From positions 930,001-994,000 of the forward strand of contig JAWZSP010000009.1 of the NCBI GenBank assembly GCA_034401135.1: a DNA stretch of 64,000 nucleotides. Reading direction: 5' to 3'. The translations under genes and the position numbers were made by a program. This DNA comes from Volutella citrinella. Lineage: Eukaryota; Ascomycota; Sordariomycetes; Hypocreales; Nectriaceae. Under the pieces are notes generated by a model. That model saw only the letters and a list, made by a program, of their open reading frames with translations, made no database searches and was not told the DNA's origin. Positions 23,326 through 36,035 of the stretch are shown in pieces; position 1 is the stretch's first letter, and every line of letters begins with the position of its first letter.

Positions 23326-25964
23326 TAAGAGAATAAAGTGTCGCCAGGAACAGTATCGCATTCGAGAGGAAGAATAAGCCTTTGACATCAAATGGCAACC
23401 AGATGTTTGTACCTGGGAGCCATCAACATCACAAATCCTTCGAGATCCAATGGCTGAATCAATGACCGAAGATAACGCGACCTGCCGCAACAGGCAACTA
23501 CCGATTTGAGGGCTCTCTGGCTGGGGTGCACTGCTACTGGCAACATACGCCAGTAAACTGCCGAAACAGGTATGGGCGGCTCACGTTGCAGATGTGACAG
23601 CAGCAACATGCCCGCTTTCCATATATGCAGCTTGTCACGCCAACTTCTTCTCTTGGCTGATACCATTCACCGACCAATAGCATTGAATCTATTTACTAGG
23701 GGATCAGTGGGATTGTCTACTATCGGATAGCATAACACAACTATGGGAGAGGTGCAGATTGGCGTGCCTAGATGGTTCGATGTTCTATTGCCCATGACCG
23801 CCATGAACGGTGTGGCAACAAGCGAGCCAGTAACGTTGTGGTGGCTCATTGCTGGGGGCCATATCGGCGCGTAGTACCTGGTAGTCTGCTGTAGCGGCGT
23901 TCGGTGGGGTTTCCGGGGTTGCCAAGTGCGGGGCTGGTCAAAGATGATCTATTCCACCATCCATTGGCGGGCAAACGGACAACAGGCTAAGGAGAATTGG
24001 GCAAACGAGCAGAACGACACGAAAAGAGACCTTCCGCGATCCTGATCGAGTCTGGCCTGACATTTCGAGATGCAGGCTTGAGTGATCCGGGACATAGCTC
24101 CAAGCTAGTCTGCCCAATTGGGCAAGTGAAGATGAAGTCAGAGGCTACAGATTCTCGGCCGCATAGATGGCCGGCACATGCCCAGCTTGGGCAAATCGGC
24201 TGCGACCAGGACTCCAACAATCGCAGTTGCGGACTGATGATTACGTCTCGTACTCTGGGAGGGAGCCAAATGCAATGGCGGAACATGCCGCACTGCAACC
24301 TCGGCCTCGATCCAACTCCATCTGCCGTCCTGCGACGGAGAGACAGCAGAGTGGCGCGCTCATAGGCCCTGAAGCAGAGACACAGAGGAGTGCTGTTGGT
24401 GACAAACAATTTGCACTGCAGAGGCTAAAACGGCACCTTGTGCATGTGCAGATCCGGGTGGCTTGGTCTGCTCCACCGCCAGCGCGACCTGCGACGGTGA
24501 CGAGCCATGGACATGTTGCGCAGCCATCCATGGCTCATCCTCATCACCAACAGCTCTAGCTAAGGTCTCAAGGACGGGAACTTTGCAAGCCGGACCGAGG
24601 ACGGCCGCCAACAAGGGCAGGCAGGCCGGGACAGGGCAAGGGCAGAAATGGGCCGAGATGAAGACGGATTTCCTGGTCTCGCACGAGTCGCACCGCTTCG
24701 TCACGTACATAGAGCTGCAGCCTGGCACCAACATGCATCCGACCCCGGCTCGGCTGCTTGGCTTCTTGGCTGCAGATTTGCACCATCGTGATGCCCCCCC
24801 CCGGTCTCCGACAAGCTCTTTTTCCTCTTCCCAGACCATGGACCTAGGCGTCGTCGGCTAACCTCACGTATCGCCAGCATCATGCCGACACGCGCGGCGC
24901 GGCAATACGACCTTGGCCGAGGCGCGATAGTCATGCCATGATCTTGAGCCCGGCCCCTCTCCCCAAGTCCCGAGTGGACACGCCGGGTTGCACTCGACAC
25001 CTCGACCCATGGTGTCCGAGCTTGCCCATCGCGCTCGCCCACCAACCACGATCCGGGCGCGTGGGCATTCGCGGCCTCTTCCCGCATCTCCGCGCGCGTG
25101 CGGCCGCGCCATCAAGAGCCCGCCACGACCCCACGCACGTCCAGGCGACGTCCTGGCCCTCCGTTTCATGATTGGCGACTGCGGGACCACAACTCGGCCA
25201 GCTCGCCAACCAGCATCGCCCGGTCGCGAGTTGCGGCTGGAGGGGGAGATTGACCTTGGGCTCTGGCTCCCGCCCCCGGCTCGCCCTGCGCGGATGCGGA
25301 ACATGGGGCACGGGCACGGGCGTGGTCCACGGACAGGGACGTGGCCATGACGCTCGGCATGTGTGGATGGGCGAGAACTCGGTGGTGTGGCCAGAAGTGC
25401 TGGTGCTGGTGTTGCGCCCGCCTGCGCTCTGCCGTTGGTCTGGCCTCGCTCTGCTCTGGGCCCCCAAGACCCCGTCTCCTTGTCTTCGCTCGCTGTCTGT
25501 CCAGTAAGGCAGAATCTGACAGCATTAGGTAGAGCTAGCTTGGTGGCGGGACGGGTGGTCGTTGTACAGTCATGAAAACTGCGACTCTGACAAGGCTGGC
25601 CTCTCACAGCCCAGAGAAAGGCCATATAGGGCGGACGCCTTCTTACGCCCGCCTCCCCTCCTCGTGCCGGGCAAGCCATTCACACAGCGACATTGGGAAG
25701 CACAAATGCTTGGATGTAGATCGTTCCCCCCCAATACGGCCTCTGTTTCCTGCAGAGCCTGTGCGACTAGACCTCTCCATTGGCCTGGCCTGGCCTGACA
25801 AGAAAATGGACTTATTCTCGCGGGCGACCGCATCCTGCATATGCCACGGTGAACTCTCCGCTCGACGACATCCCCCCCTAAGCGCCCATGGCCTGCATGC
25901 GTGGCTGACAAGGGTCCCTTCGGCAGTGCGGCCGTCCATGTTTGCCGCGAGGAGGTGTGTTGAA

Positions 25965-25970
25965 TATATG
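25965..25970 (+). promoter_or_regulatory. TATA-like element upstream of the RTA1-like gene
   Basis: TATATG, about 117 nt before the ATG at 26086, is the only clear A/T-rich hexamer in an otherwise G/C-rich upstream region. Candidate only. Confidence 0.3.
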
Positions 25971-26085
25971 TAGGGGGCCAAGCCAGCCCGAGCTAGGCCG
26001 GCCTTCTTTGGACCTCGCGTGCCCTGGCCTGCCATGCTCTCGAGTGTAACTCGCTGGCCTTGCCTTGCGACAGTGACGACTCACC

Positions 26086-27387
26086 ATGACGGGCGACTGC
26101 CGCCCGGACTGCCCGGCCACCGCCGGCTTCTTTGCATACGAGCCAAGTGAAGCCGGAAACGCCGTCTTGCTCGCCGCCTTCGCCGTCCTGGCCATCCTGG
26201 CCGCCTACTCGGGCTTCCGCTCCAAGACACCCCTCGTCTCGGCCGTCTTGGTCATCGGATTCCTGGCCGAGGTCTCGGGTTTCGTCGGGAGGATCCTGCT
26301 CAGGGGCTCACCGCAAGACGAGGGCTTCTTCTTCCTCTTCCTCTTCGGCACCGTCCTCGGCCCGACTATCATCTCTGCCGCCATCTTCATTGTCCTGCCG
26401 CACGTGCTTGGCATCTACGGGGAGCCCATCAGCCCGTTCCGTCCCCTTGCGGCAGGTCTCATCTTTTACATCCTTATTGCCGTCGCTCTCGTCCTCGAGC
26501 TGGTTGGCGTGCTCTTTGCTGCGTATACCTTCAAAGGCGCCAGTGTAAGTCGAAACAGGCCCAACGCAGTGATGTCGGTTCCAGACGTGCTGATGTTACA
26601 TCTGAACAGCGACAAATTGGTTGTAATATCACGGCTGCGGGACTGGGTGTTCAGGCCGCGACCCTCCTCATCTTCACCGGCCTCCATTTCTGGTTCACCC
26701 TGGGTCTGAGCACTCAACGAGGCAGCCTTGATGCGAGACACTCAAGCGTTTACAACTCTCCTCGGTTCAAGAGGTTTCTCATGGGTGGGTGCGAATGTCA
26801 ATGGCGATTGACCGTTACTAATAACACGCCTAGCTCTTGAGTCGGCCTCGGTGCTCCTTTTCGCCTACTCCATCTACCGGCTTGTCGAGTTCGCCCTGGA
26901 ACTATCAGGCCCCATGTTCCAGAACCAACCGGCCTTTATGATTGTTGGAGGCGCACTGCCACTTCTTTCCGGGATCCTGCTCACTGTCTTCCATCCTGGC
27001 GCCGTGTTTGGGGACGCCTGGGCAGCGACAAAGCCTCAGGGCCTCAAGAGACCGCATCGACCGCCGCCGATCATGCACCCCAACGGACACCCGCTGCACC
27101 ACCGATACGATCCCAACATTCGACAGCAGTTCTCGCCAGAGTCGCGAAAGTCACGGCTCTCTCAGGCCTCGATGAAGCCGCCCGAGATCCCCGCAGGCTC
27201 GCCCGGCCTCCCAGCGAACCCAAAGCCGGCGTCGAAGCCGAACAGCCCACGCTATGGGACCGGCCCGAAGCCATCTCCGATGCTCGACAAGAGACTATCG
27301 GAGGCGTTGGAGGCCCAGGCCCAACCCCCGGTCCAACCGCCGGCACAGGCCTCGAGGAGACTTGTGGATCACGAAGCATTATGGTAA
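26086..27387 (+). CDS. RTA1-like seven-span membrane protein
   Basis: Exons at 26086-26544, 26610-26784 and 26834-27387, with introns of 65 and 49 nt (the second with a TACTAAT branch site), encode 395 residues. Seven hydrophobic segments fill the first 290 residues. Family features are an N-terminal FFAYEPSEAGNAV loop, the EVSGFVGRIL segment, GPTIISAAIFIVLP, QAATLLIFTGLHFWF, and SIYRLVEFA with DAW at the end of the last span. RTA1-family proteins include yeast Rsb1, which protects from sphingoid bases, and Rta1, linked to 7-aminocholesterol resistance. Their transport activity is debated. A roughly 110-residue tail rich in Pro, Ser and basic residues follows the last span, longer than in the yeast members, and probably lies in the cytosol. 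The gene converges on the PTH11-like gene with 361 nt between them. Confidence 0.88.
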
Positions 27388-27748
27388 GGGCGAGTGTGGA
27401 CGGAGAACGAATATGGCCAGGGGTTTATCAATTGGAGCCAGCGTTTCGGATCGGACATTTCCTGGCGAAATTGACCTTGAGCAACGACTGTAGTTGAATT
27501 CTCTCGTATATACTTGTCAGGGGTTTTGGGCCGAAGTGTACGGGACTGATGATTGCGATGTTTCATAGCGACATAGAGACAAGGACGGGCAGATTGCCAC
27601 GGCCGATGGGATGCGAAGAATCATGTTCCCATTGGAATTTTTACAGATTTCATATCTTAAAAACTATCGTTATAAACCGAATCATACGCTATTAGCGCCG
27701 CCAAAAGACACCTCTACCTAATACGCCGTGGATAGCCCCTGAGATCAG
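27388..27748. other. Short convergent intergenic region
   Basis: 361 nt holding the 3' ends of the RTA1-like and PTH11-like genes. It is A/T-rich around 27640-27700. Nothing else is seen. Confidence 0.5.
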
Positions 27749-29079
27749 TCAGGTGGCATCCCGATATTTGTCTCCCACCAATACACCATCTTCGGCCCTG
27801 GCCAACGTATCTGGTCGCGTTTCCCGGTGGCTGCCCATGTCGCTAACCTCAGTGACCTGCGACCTCGGCTTTTGATTAGGCAGGATTCTACTGTCGCTTC
27901 CGGCGTCGTCCCGGTCTACAACGCTCTGGTTCATGCTGCCGCCGTTGTTGCTGTACTGGCAGCCCCCAGAGGAGTCGACGGTGCCAGTGAGAGGGTTCTC
28001 CTTGTTGGTGCTTTCGAGGCTGCTGCGGAGGCCGAGCTTGAATGAAACAAGACGCAGCAAGGGCTGGAGGGCCGGGAAGCACCCACACCAGAGGCCGACG
28101 TGGACCTCGAGATCCGTCCAGGGGGCAACGCGGCCCATCTTGTAGGTGCTGCGACGTGTATTAGCAAAAGTCCTTGCGCCATGACATCTCATCTTACGTG
28201 TTTTCCGCAAAGTTGGTGGTCCTGATGATGGCGAAGCGCACAATCCCTGTGGTGATGGCGAACAGACCCACGGAGAAGACAAGGACGACCTGGAGGGCTT
28301 TGGAGCTCATAGTCATGTTGCTGCTAACGAGCCAGACGGGCAGGCAGAAGAGCGCAATGTCGACGCAAATACCAACGATGGAGTGTGCCCACATAACGTA
28401 GGCCTCTATCTGTTTGCTGATACAATGTCTGTGTGGGTTTCCGGCATCAAAGAGAGCGCTATAAGAGACCGTTAGAGATGAAGTTATCCTGAAAAAGTGA
28501 TATAGCGTACCTCGTTGGCGTGCATTCTGCGAGAAGGAAGATGAAAGATGCGAGAGTGCTTGCCACGATGACGATGCCCACGGCCCATATGCATCGTATG
28601 TAACCACGATCTTGATTCAACCTTGGCAAGAAGGCTAAAATGGATAATCGGACGAAACAACAGGCCCAAAAGAAGATGAGTTGATTGATGGGCAGTGTCT
28701 TGCAGAAGTTAGTCTTGCACTTCATCGATCTATGAAAAGGGGCCATACAGAGAAGAATTTAACAATCTGCTCTGGCTGGAGAGTGCTCATTGAAGATCCA
28801 GCGCCTAACCCAACACACACGATTTCCATGGCAGACAAGGCTACAGCCAGACCCTGTAGGATTGAATGGTCAGTGCAAGGCTCTTGATCTGGACAGACAA
28901 CTTACCAAGGCTATAAAGGATAGAAGATCATCTACACCAAGACTCTTGGTCACAAAGGCTCGCACACCTAACCTAGCCGTCACAATAATAACCGAGACAA
29001 CGATCAGGCAGATATTGAGGTCGCGGATGAAGGGGCCTAGCGACGGCGGCACATTCGCTGGCGGACTTGGCGGATTCAT
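27749..29079 (-). CDS. PTH11/rhodopsin-type seven-span membrane protein
   Basis: Five exons (29079-28906, 28853-28749, 28698-28511, 28458-28198, 28148-27749) encode 375 residues. The introns are 52, 50, 51 and 49 nt, all GT...AG with CTAAC or CTAAT branch sites. Features of the fungal rhodopsin-like family are [19 protein letters not shown] with [12 protein letters not shown] (spans 1-2), [14 protein letters not shown] (span 3), the conserved ECTPT and HRHCI cysteines before span 5, [20 protein letters not shown], and [16 protein letters not shown] Ser/Asn-rich tail of about 75 residues follows the last span. Such proteins are plasma-membrane sensors related to Magnaporthe PTH11, though this one lacks a CFEM domain. 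Unspliced reading gives only fragments. Ligand and partner are unknown. Confidence 0.85.
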
Positions 29080-31106
29080 GGCGTGAGTCGCGAAGAGGCC
29101 TGCTGCGAGTGATCGGCGGCGGAGCAGATCGATCCAGGCTTTCATCAAAGAGCGTTTTTGACTCTGCAGCGAGATGAGTGATTGGAAACGCTGAGATATG
29201 CTTTATGCAGATCAGAGAATTTGGGGGTTGGAGGCGAGGTTTATTACAGTCCATCGTAACGGGGCCTTGGAATGCTAGCGGTGGGAGTTGTGTCTCAGAC
29301 ACGGCTTTGCCGCATCCCCCGACTCCCCGTGGCGCCCCGGAACTTGGCGCAACCGAATTTCGGGGCGTCCTTGAACAAAAGTCTCGAGGAAAAGGGCGGG
29401 GCGTGGCACGAAGGCGCGCTCGATATCTTGATGGGTAGAATGGCGAAGTTACACACGACGTTGTTGTTCATCTCATGCGCAATCCTGGGCCGCTCACCCG
29501 GCCATAGGGATCAATGGGTCAATGGTGCTCTTTTCTCTACCTAGAGAGCATCCCGTTAGGGCGCCTGGCAATCCGGTGAGTGAGAACCGGGCAAAGATCG
29601 CCCAGGAGCTGCATTTGGAGGGATGAAACTGGGCGATGCGAACAAGGCTCGTGCGCTATGCCATACCGTGCCTGATCTGACTCGCTGGGATGCATCCTGG
29701 GACCAACTCCTGGGTGACTCGGGGAGATCGCACTAGAATCAGCAATCGGCGATGGAGAGATGGGCACAGAAGCAAGTGGGCGGCAGGGGGAGGGGGCGGC
29801 GCATCTGTCAAGTGTCAACTTTGCCAACAGTCAAGCAGCGTTGACAGCTCACATCATGCCCCTTTCGGTGTTGGTCGCAAGGCATTACGGCCGCCGAGAG
29901 TTCATGCTAACCCTCTTCTAGCACCAAGCTCACCTGTCTCAGTCAAACATGGTCTAGGCGGCCGCATCGGCACTTGCCTTAACGTTCGATAGCATCTAGA
30001 ACCTGGAATAGCATTTCGCGCCTAACCCAGTTGTAGACGCCGTACCTGGCTTGTCGCTTTGTGCAGTCGAGGCTACGCTTCTCCGTAATGGGGTAACTGG
30101 ACCAACTGTAACGGTAAACACCAATTTGAGGGCAGCACGGGATCCTGTGAGCATTGACGCTCTCATTTTGGAATGCGGGCTCTTGAGGATGTGCTGTAAA
30201 GTTGATCAAAACTGCTTAGATCAACGGAAAAACAGTTGGCATTCCTCGGACTGCACTTCTCCAGGTCGAGCAAGGACATTCCCGACGCTGTGGCTTGGAG
30301 GAAAGCGGTGGTGGTGGGTCGTGTCCTCCTTTGTCCCAGCGACACCATCATGAAACCGCGAATAAGCATTGCGGAATGGCCTGGCCTTTGCAATGCGACC
30401 ACCATAATGGGCCTCTCCGTGAGCACCACCATTCAATAGCCATAGGGCTGGTTAAGCTCGCACGTCATTCGTGCCACTTCGAGGGCCGAGTTGAATCTTG
30501 CGCTTCTAGCAAGCGCTTTCATTGTGATGAAATAAGAATGGGCTAACTAATTGGGCGTAATCAGGCCCGAGCGGGGCTTACAAAGCTCAGGTTGTTTGCT
30601 GCGCGCTGTTCCTAGCAAACAACTCAGTCGGCGCTGTGGCTGTCTGGCGTTGCGCCTCAAACCCATAGGATGGGAAGGCTCGTACCATCATCTTCCTGTG
30701 TATCATCATCTCCCTGTGTAGGAGCGTGGCATTGTCGTGATGTCGTGATTCTTCTGGGAACTCCAAACACTCTATGGGCTGAAGGAGAGATTGGGAGTGA
30801 TTTGTAATGGGAAGAGCTGCTTCACATGGTCCAGTTCTGGAGAGAACATAGGTGGCACGAAAGCGGTTACGACAACAATCCCAATGGATGAATGCAACGA
30901 CAGTGGGCGCACGTTTGTCATTCTTTGTCCTATTCAGACTCCACGGACCTCCCAGCCTGAAGTAGTCCGTATTATCGGCGACAACAAAGAAAGATCATAT
31001 ATTACCATCCTCATGCTCGCGACTCGTCATCTTGTTCCTGAATAATGTCGTAACCAACAACCTAGCCGTGCAAACAAATCTTCCCGCCATACTATCAGCC
31101 AGTGAA
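29080..31106. other. Shared upstream region of divergent genes
   Basis: About 2 kb between the start codons of the PTH11-like gene (-) and the coiled-coil gene (+). Only short frames without domains are present. The minus-strand frame runs on from 29079 to 29148 and contains an alternative ATG at 29145, but its extra residues do not resemble the family. Confidence 0.45.
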
Positions 31107-32942
31107 ATGTCTACATCCGGGGACGGGGAGGGAAATGAAACACCGGGAGATGCAAATGCTCCGCCAGGCCACTCTCGGGGAGACCGGCACCCCGTACCAC
31201 CTCCTGGCCAACCGGACAGGATTTCCATGTTTCCTCCTGTTTCGCCCATTATTACGGAAGATATTCAGAACGCAATTAAAGAGTGGAGAGACCGAGTGAC
31301 AGACCCGACGACAGGCAACCTGGAGCCCATGGGGCAGCATCTGCGGCCCAGCACGCCTCCAGTTGCGCGTGCAGAAGAGACGTTGGGAAACTTGGAAAGT
31401 CTTGGCATCGAACTCTCTAGGCAGAATATCAAGACCATTTTGGAGAAACACTCGTGGAATTCGGGGCTCCGTGCCACATTGCTGGAGCACCGCGCCGGAA
31501 AAGAGATGATCGAGGTCGACTGCTTCAACGGTCTGATCACACAGCTCGACCGCCTGTGCCTACAGATGAGCCAGCAGGGGGCTTATTATGAGAGCAAGAG
31601 AGAAGAGCTTGAGCAAAAGTTTGAAGAGGCAAGCAAAACCTGGATCTCGAAAGAGGAGCAGTACAAGTCTCAGGTGCGCGAGTTGCAAGCGAAACTCGAG
31701 GAACTACAGCAAAGAATGAAGCGGCAGGAGGAAGACTGTGAAAATGAAAAGGAGAAGCAGCGGGAAACCATTCGCCAACTGAGATCAACCAGTCAGTCAA
31801 ACGTTGGGGAGGGGGCATCATCGGGGCAGGGGCCCGCAAACACACCTCCTGTATCAATGCCGACACCGCAGAATCCGGAGCAGAATCAGGGACTTCCCTG
31901 CAACAGGTCCGCCAAATGCAGCGAATGCGGAGACAGCCTGCTGAAAGGCCCTATGAGTGGAGGTGATATCATTGGACAACTGAAGCAGAGCCTTTCCCTC
32001 GAGAAGAGTTTTAGAGAGTCTGCCGAGGAGAAACTGCAGATGGCCGTCACTGAGCTCGCAGAGCACAAATTGCTCTCCCAGGGCGAGCTGGCTCAGGTGA
32101 AGAAGGAACTCCAGATGCAGGTGGACAATTTGATGCAGGACAACGCCCAGGTCCAGCACAAGCTGGAAGAGTTGGTTGGAAGGCAACAATGGCAAGCCAG
32201 ACAGTTGCTGCTCGAGATCCAATCCGCCGCGCAGGGAAATGCCGCTCTCAGAGAGAACCTGGGCCCTGGACACATCAGTTTGTCCGACAAGGTGGCGGCC
32301 CAGCTGGACATCTGCATGAGGCACCTGAGGGGCGATTGGGGCACAAAAGGGCCATTAGGGAACGGAGCGACTCAAGATGAGGATAGCCCAGATTGGCCGA
32401 ACCCCAAGGCCAAAGGCAATGGCGTTAGTGATACCCCCGTCAAAAGAACTGTCCGCCCGCAAGAACAGCCCATGCCCAAGTCCCTCGACCAGCTCTTCGC
32501 CTACTTTGGGAAGGGTAAGGGGCTGCACAGCCTATACGAGAGCGAGACCCCCGGCTTCGTCGCAGCCGTGCACATCGTCAGCCTCCGGAGCTTCATTTTC
32601 GAAGCCATGTGGACGGGTGCGACGAAGCTGGCGAGGCGCATGTTCGACGCCGCTGCGTTCTTCATGGCCGACGCCGAGGACTATCTCAAGCGGCACCTCG
32701 GCGCCAGCGTCTGCGAGGAGGTCGTAGGCTCCATGAAAATCCTGCAAGCCTGGCTCCATTATAGAGATGGCGACAAAGTTAGCGCTGGGGGGGCGCTGGG
32801 GGCAGCCAATGCTGCTCTGTGGGGGAAGAAGACCAAGAGGCTGGATATTTATTATACGATGCATGGGCTGATGGCGAGAGCGCTGTATGGGAGCGATGCG
32901 GTGATAAATTTGGATCCTGACGTTATTCAAGAATGGGACTAG
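31107..32942 (+). CDS. Coiled-coil protein with unknown C-terminal domain
   Basis: One uninterrupted exon from the ATG at 31107 encodes 611 residues; the frame is open to 31032 without an earlier ATG. The N-terminal 45 residues are Gly/Pro-rich and disordered. Two long coiled coils follow, at about 145-228 (rich in Glu, Lys and Gln) and 295-377. Between them lies a cysteine cluster, C265-x5-C271-x2-C274, which could bind metal but lacks a fourth ligand close by. From about 465 to the end there is a compact, probably helical domain with aromatic residues (SLDQLFAYFGKGKGLHSLY; FIFEAMWTGATKLARRMF; ends in PDVIQEWD). I do not recognise the C-terminal domain. There is no signal peptide or membrane span. 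The uninterrupted 1.8-kb frame argues that the gene is real. Confidence 0.72.
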   Translation: MSTSGDGEGNETPGDANAPPGHSRGDRHPVPPPGQPDRISMFPPVSPIITEDIQNAIKEWRDRVTDPTTGNLEPMGQHLRPSTPPVARAEETLGNLESLGIELSRQNIKTILEKHSWNSGLRATLLEHRAGKEMIEVDCFNGLITQLDRLCLQMSQQGAYYESKREELEQKFEEASKTWISKEEQYKSQVRELQAKLEELQQRMKRQEEDCENEKEKQRETIRQLRSTSQSNVGEGASSGQGPANTPPVSMPTPQNPEQNQGLPCNRSAKCSECGDSLLKGPMSGGDIIGQLKQSLSLEKSFRESAEEKLQMAVTELAEHKLLSQGELAQVKKELQMQVDNLMQDNAQVQHKLEELVGRQQWQARQLLLEIQSAAQGNAALRENLGPGHISLSDKVAAQLDICMRHLRGDWGTKGPLGNGATQDEDSPDWPNPKAKGNGVSDTPVKRTVRPQEQPMPKSLDQLFAYFGKGKGLHSLYESETPGFVAAVHIVSLRSFIFEAMWTGATKLARRMFDAAAFFMADAEDYLKRHLGASVCEEVVGSMKILQAWLHYRDGDKVSAGGALGAANAALWGKKTKRLDIYYTMHGLMARALYGSDAVINLDPDVIQEWD

Positions 32943-33266
32943 TGCGACGAAGGATACTGTCAACTCTTGGTACACACATGTCTTTGCAAAAGGGTTGTTT
33001 GCGGGCGGAGTTCTTTATTGTTCGTGATCATTTATTCCTTCTTTGAGTAGATGACGTAGTAAGGTCTTTTGCCGGATGCCACTGTATCCTGCTGCATGCT
33101 CATTGGACAATACAAAGTCATACCATCCTGATGTCTACCTCGCAATGTCCTCTTTCCAATACTCTATCCAGTACGGCAAAGCTGCCTGCTTTCTTTGCGG
33201 CCGTGTTCGCGATGTCATTAGTGCGTGCGGGCTTCTTACCCGACCCAGTGGAAGTTATAGCACTCT
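32943..33266. other. Convergent intergenic region
   Basis: 324 nt between the stop codons of the coiled-coil gene (+) and the first SDR gene (-). No feature beyond presumed 3' untranslated ends. Confidence 0.5.
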
Positions 33267-34362
<1,096 letters not shown>

Positions 34363-36035
34363 TCTGATTGTAGCGAGAGTGTGAATTCGATTGAGGGATT
34401 CGGAGAGGAATTGATGAGCAGGATGAAGCTTGTATGAGTGAGAGAAGAGCCAGAGGGGAAACTCGAAGCTCTTAAGTGCCCGCCCCAAAAGCAATGGTCT
34501 GGGATCTCGTTTGCCTCGTCGGCCTCCTTGTCCCTCCTGAACTCACCGCGTCGGGGATCCCAGGCCATGTTGCGCAATGAGCAAGCAGCAGAAAGAGCTT
34601 GCTTGGTCACTTGCCTCGGACCCCCTGGTCAACTCTAGGTCCCCTAGTAATCATTTTGTCTCCCCCATCTAATGTCTCTTCCCTGGAAACGGGATGCTGA
34701 TCCACTTCATCCCACGCTGATCGTCTCCGGGCCATGCTGCATGTTGGGCAAGTCCGGGCTCGGGATTACCAAAGCGAGCGCCGTCTCAAGCCGGTCACCT
34801 AAGCGTCCCGAGCCGCCCGCAAGCCACCGCAGGTCACCGCATCTTGGGAAACGAGGGCACCTGGCCGCCCTTCGCATCGTCCGTCGTGCCATAGCGAGGC
34901 CCGCTCTAGGCGGCAGCTTAGCGGAAAATGGGGAATCCTTGGTGCGATGAAGCAAGCAATGGCGCCGGCTAGATGTCTGGAACTCGAGCGGTGTGTTGGT
35001 TCTTTGAGAGCCTTTGCATGGGTTGCGTCTACCTGTAGGCTTTGGTGGAAAAGAAAGTTGAGATGGTTGCTTCCATAGTCCCTGCCAAAGTCGCGGGGGT
35101 TCCTCCCCCTGGCCTGGGTGGCTTGACAGATGGGACGTGGGGCCCTCCTGGAGTCCGGTTGTTCTGGGGTAGCACTACCGAGACCAATAGGGCACCCGAC
35201 AGCGCTGATCCAGCAGTCTTGCCCCCATTCTTGTAGAATAGAACAAGGCTTGGGGGAGAGATTATAGCCACGCCTTCTTGTTTAGCAACCACTGACATTC
35301 TGCACTGGCCTCACTGTCCGGGGTGCTAATAAGTCGATTTTGCATGTGCTCTTCTCTCCAAGCCATGATAGTCCCGTCCCTTCCCCAGGTGCAACCCCAC
35401 TGTGGCTCGCCCCAGGCCCATCGCCCGCTAGCTCGCTAAGCCCCCGCCCACTGGGAAATCGGCCCCGGAGAGCTATTGCTGCCCCCCAGATGCCGATAAG
35501 GCGCTATCACAGGGCCCATCGACGTCACGTAGGCGGGATGTCTGGCTGCGTCCACCGAGTGCAGGCACAAGGGACTGGCTCCCTGTTGGTACGGCCTTGT
35601 GAGAGGCGGTGGGGGTCGCTGTTGCCCTTGCACCCGCTTGCACTTCCGTGCCCGTCTTGCTTCTGCTGGCTGCTTGCTTTTCCCCTTCCCTCATCACACC
35701 AGGTCACGTCAGAACCCCTACCACGACGCCTTGACCGAAACTTGACCGTCGCTCAGCTGCCTCTCGCCTACCCTCGCCAGCTCACACCGCGGCACGCCTA
35801 AGGCCATCCTAGGACGGCACTTCGCTTCACCTGGAGCCATCTCGGGCCATCCTGCGCACCCAGGCACTCACGTGGCCCAAAACCAACTTCGCCTGCCGCA
35901 ATTGTGCAACACTGTCGGCCGTTGTCCCCCGGACTTGATCCAGGTGACGACGTTTGACCAAGTTACCCTGTTCAGGAGACGCCTGCCGACTGCCCCGTGC
36001 CTAAAAAGCGTCTGATATCTGTGGAAAACCACAAC
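34363..36035. other. Divergent promoter region between two SDR genes
   Basis: About 1.67 kb separates the two start codons. The minus-strand frame extends from 34362 to 34494 without an ATG closer to the family start. No coding region is supported. Regulatory sites for both genes are expected here, but I could not identify one with confidence. Confidence 0.45.

Larger units (their letters stand above)
21037..26085. other. Gene-poor region, 5 kb
   Basis: The left side is the arrestin promoter. About 22.0-23.9 kb is richer in A/T than its surroundings, whereas 24.9-25.6 kb is strongly G/C-rich. Frames here are long only where composition is skewed, and none shows a recognisable domain. A 13-bp tandem repeat lies near 23289. 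The right side leads into the RTA1-like gene. Confidence 0.4.

Noticed and set aside
24864..25679. Minus-strand frame of 271 residues
   Set aside because: It lies in a strongly G/C-rich block where several frames are open at once; the translation is Arg/Pro/Gly-rich without recognisable structure.
28699..28748. Apparent frameshift in the PTH11-like gene
   Set aside because: It is explained by a 50-nt intron (GTATGG ... ACTAAC ... GCAAG) that restores the frame without any lesion.
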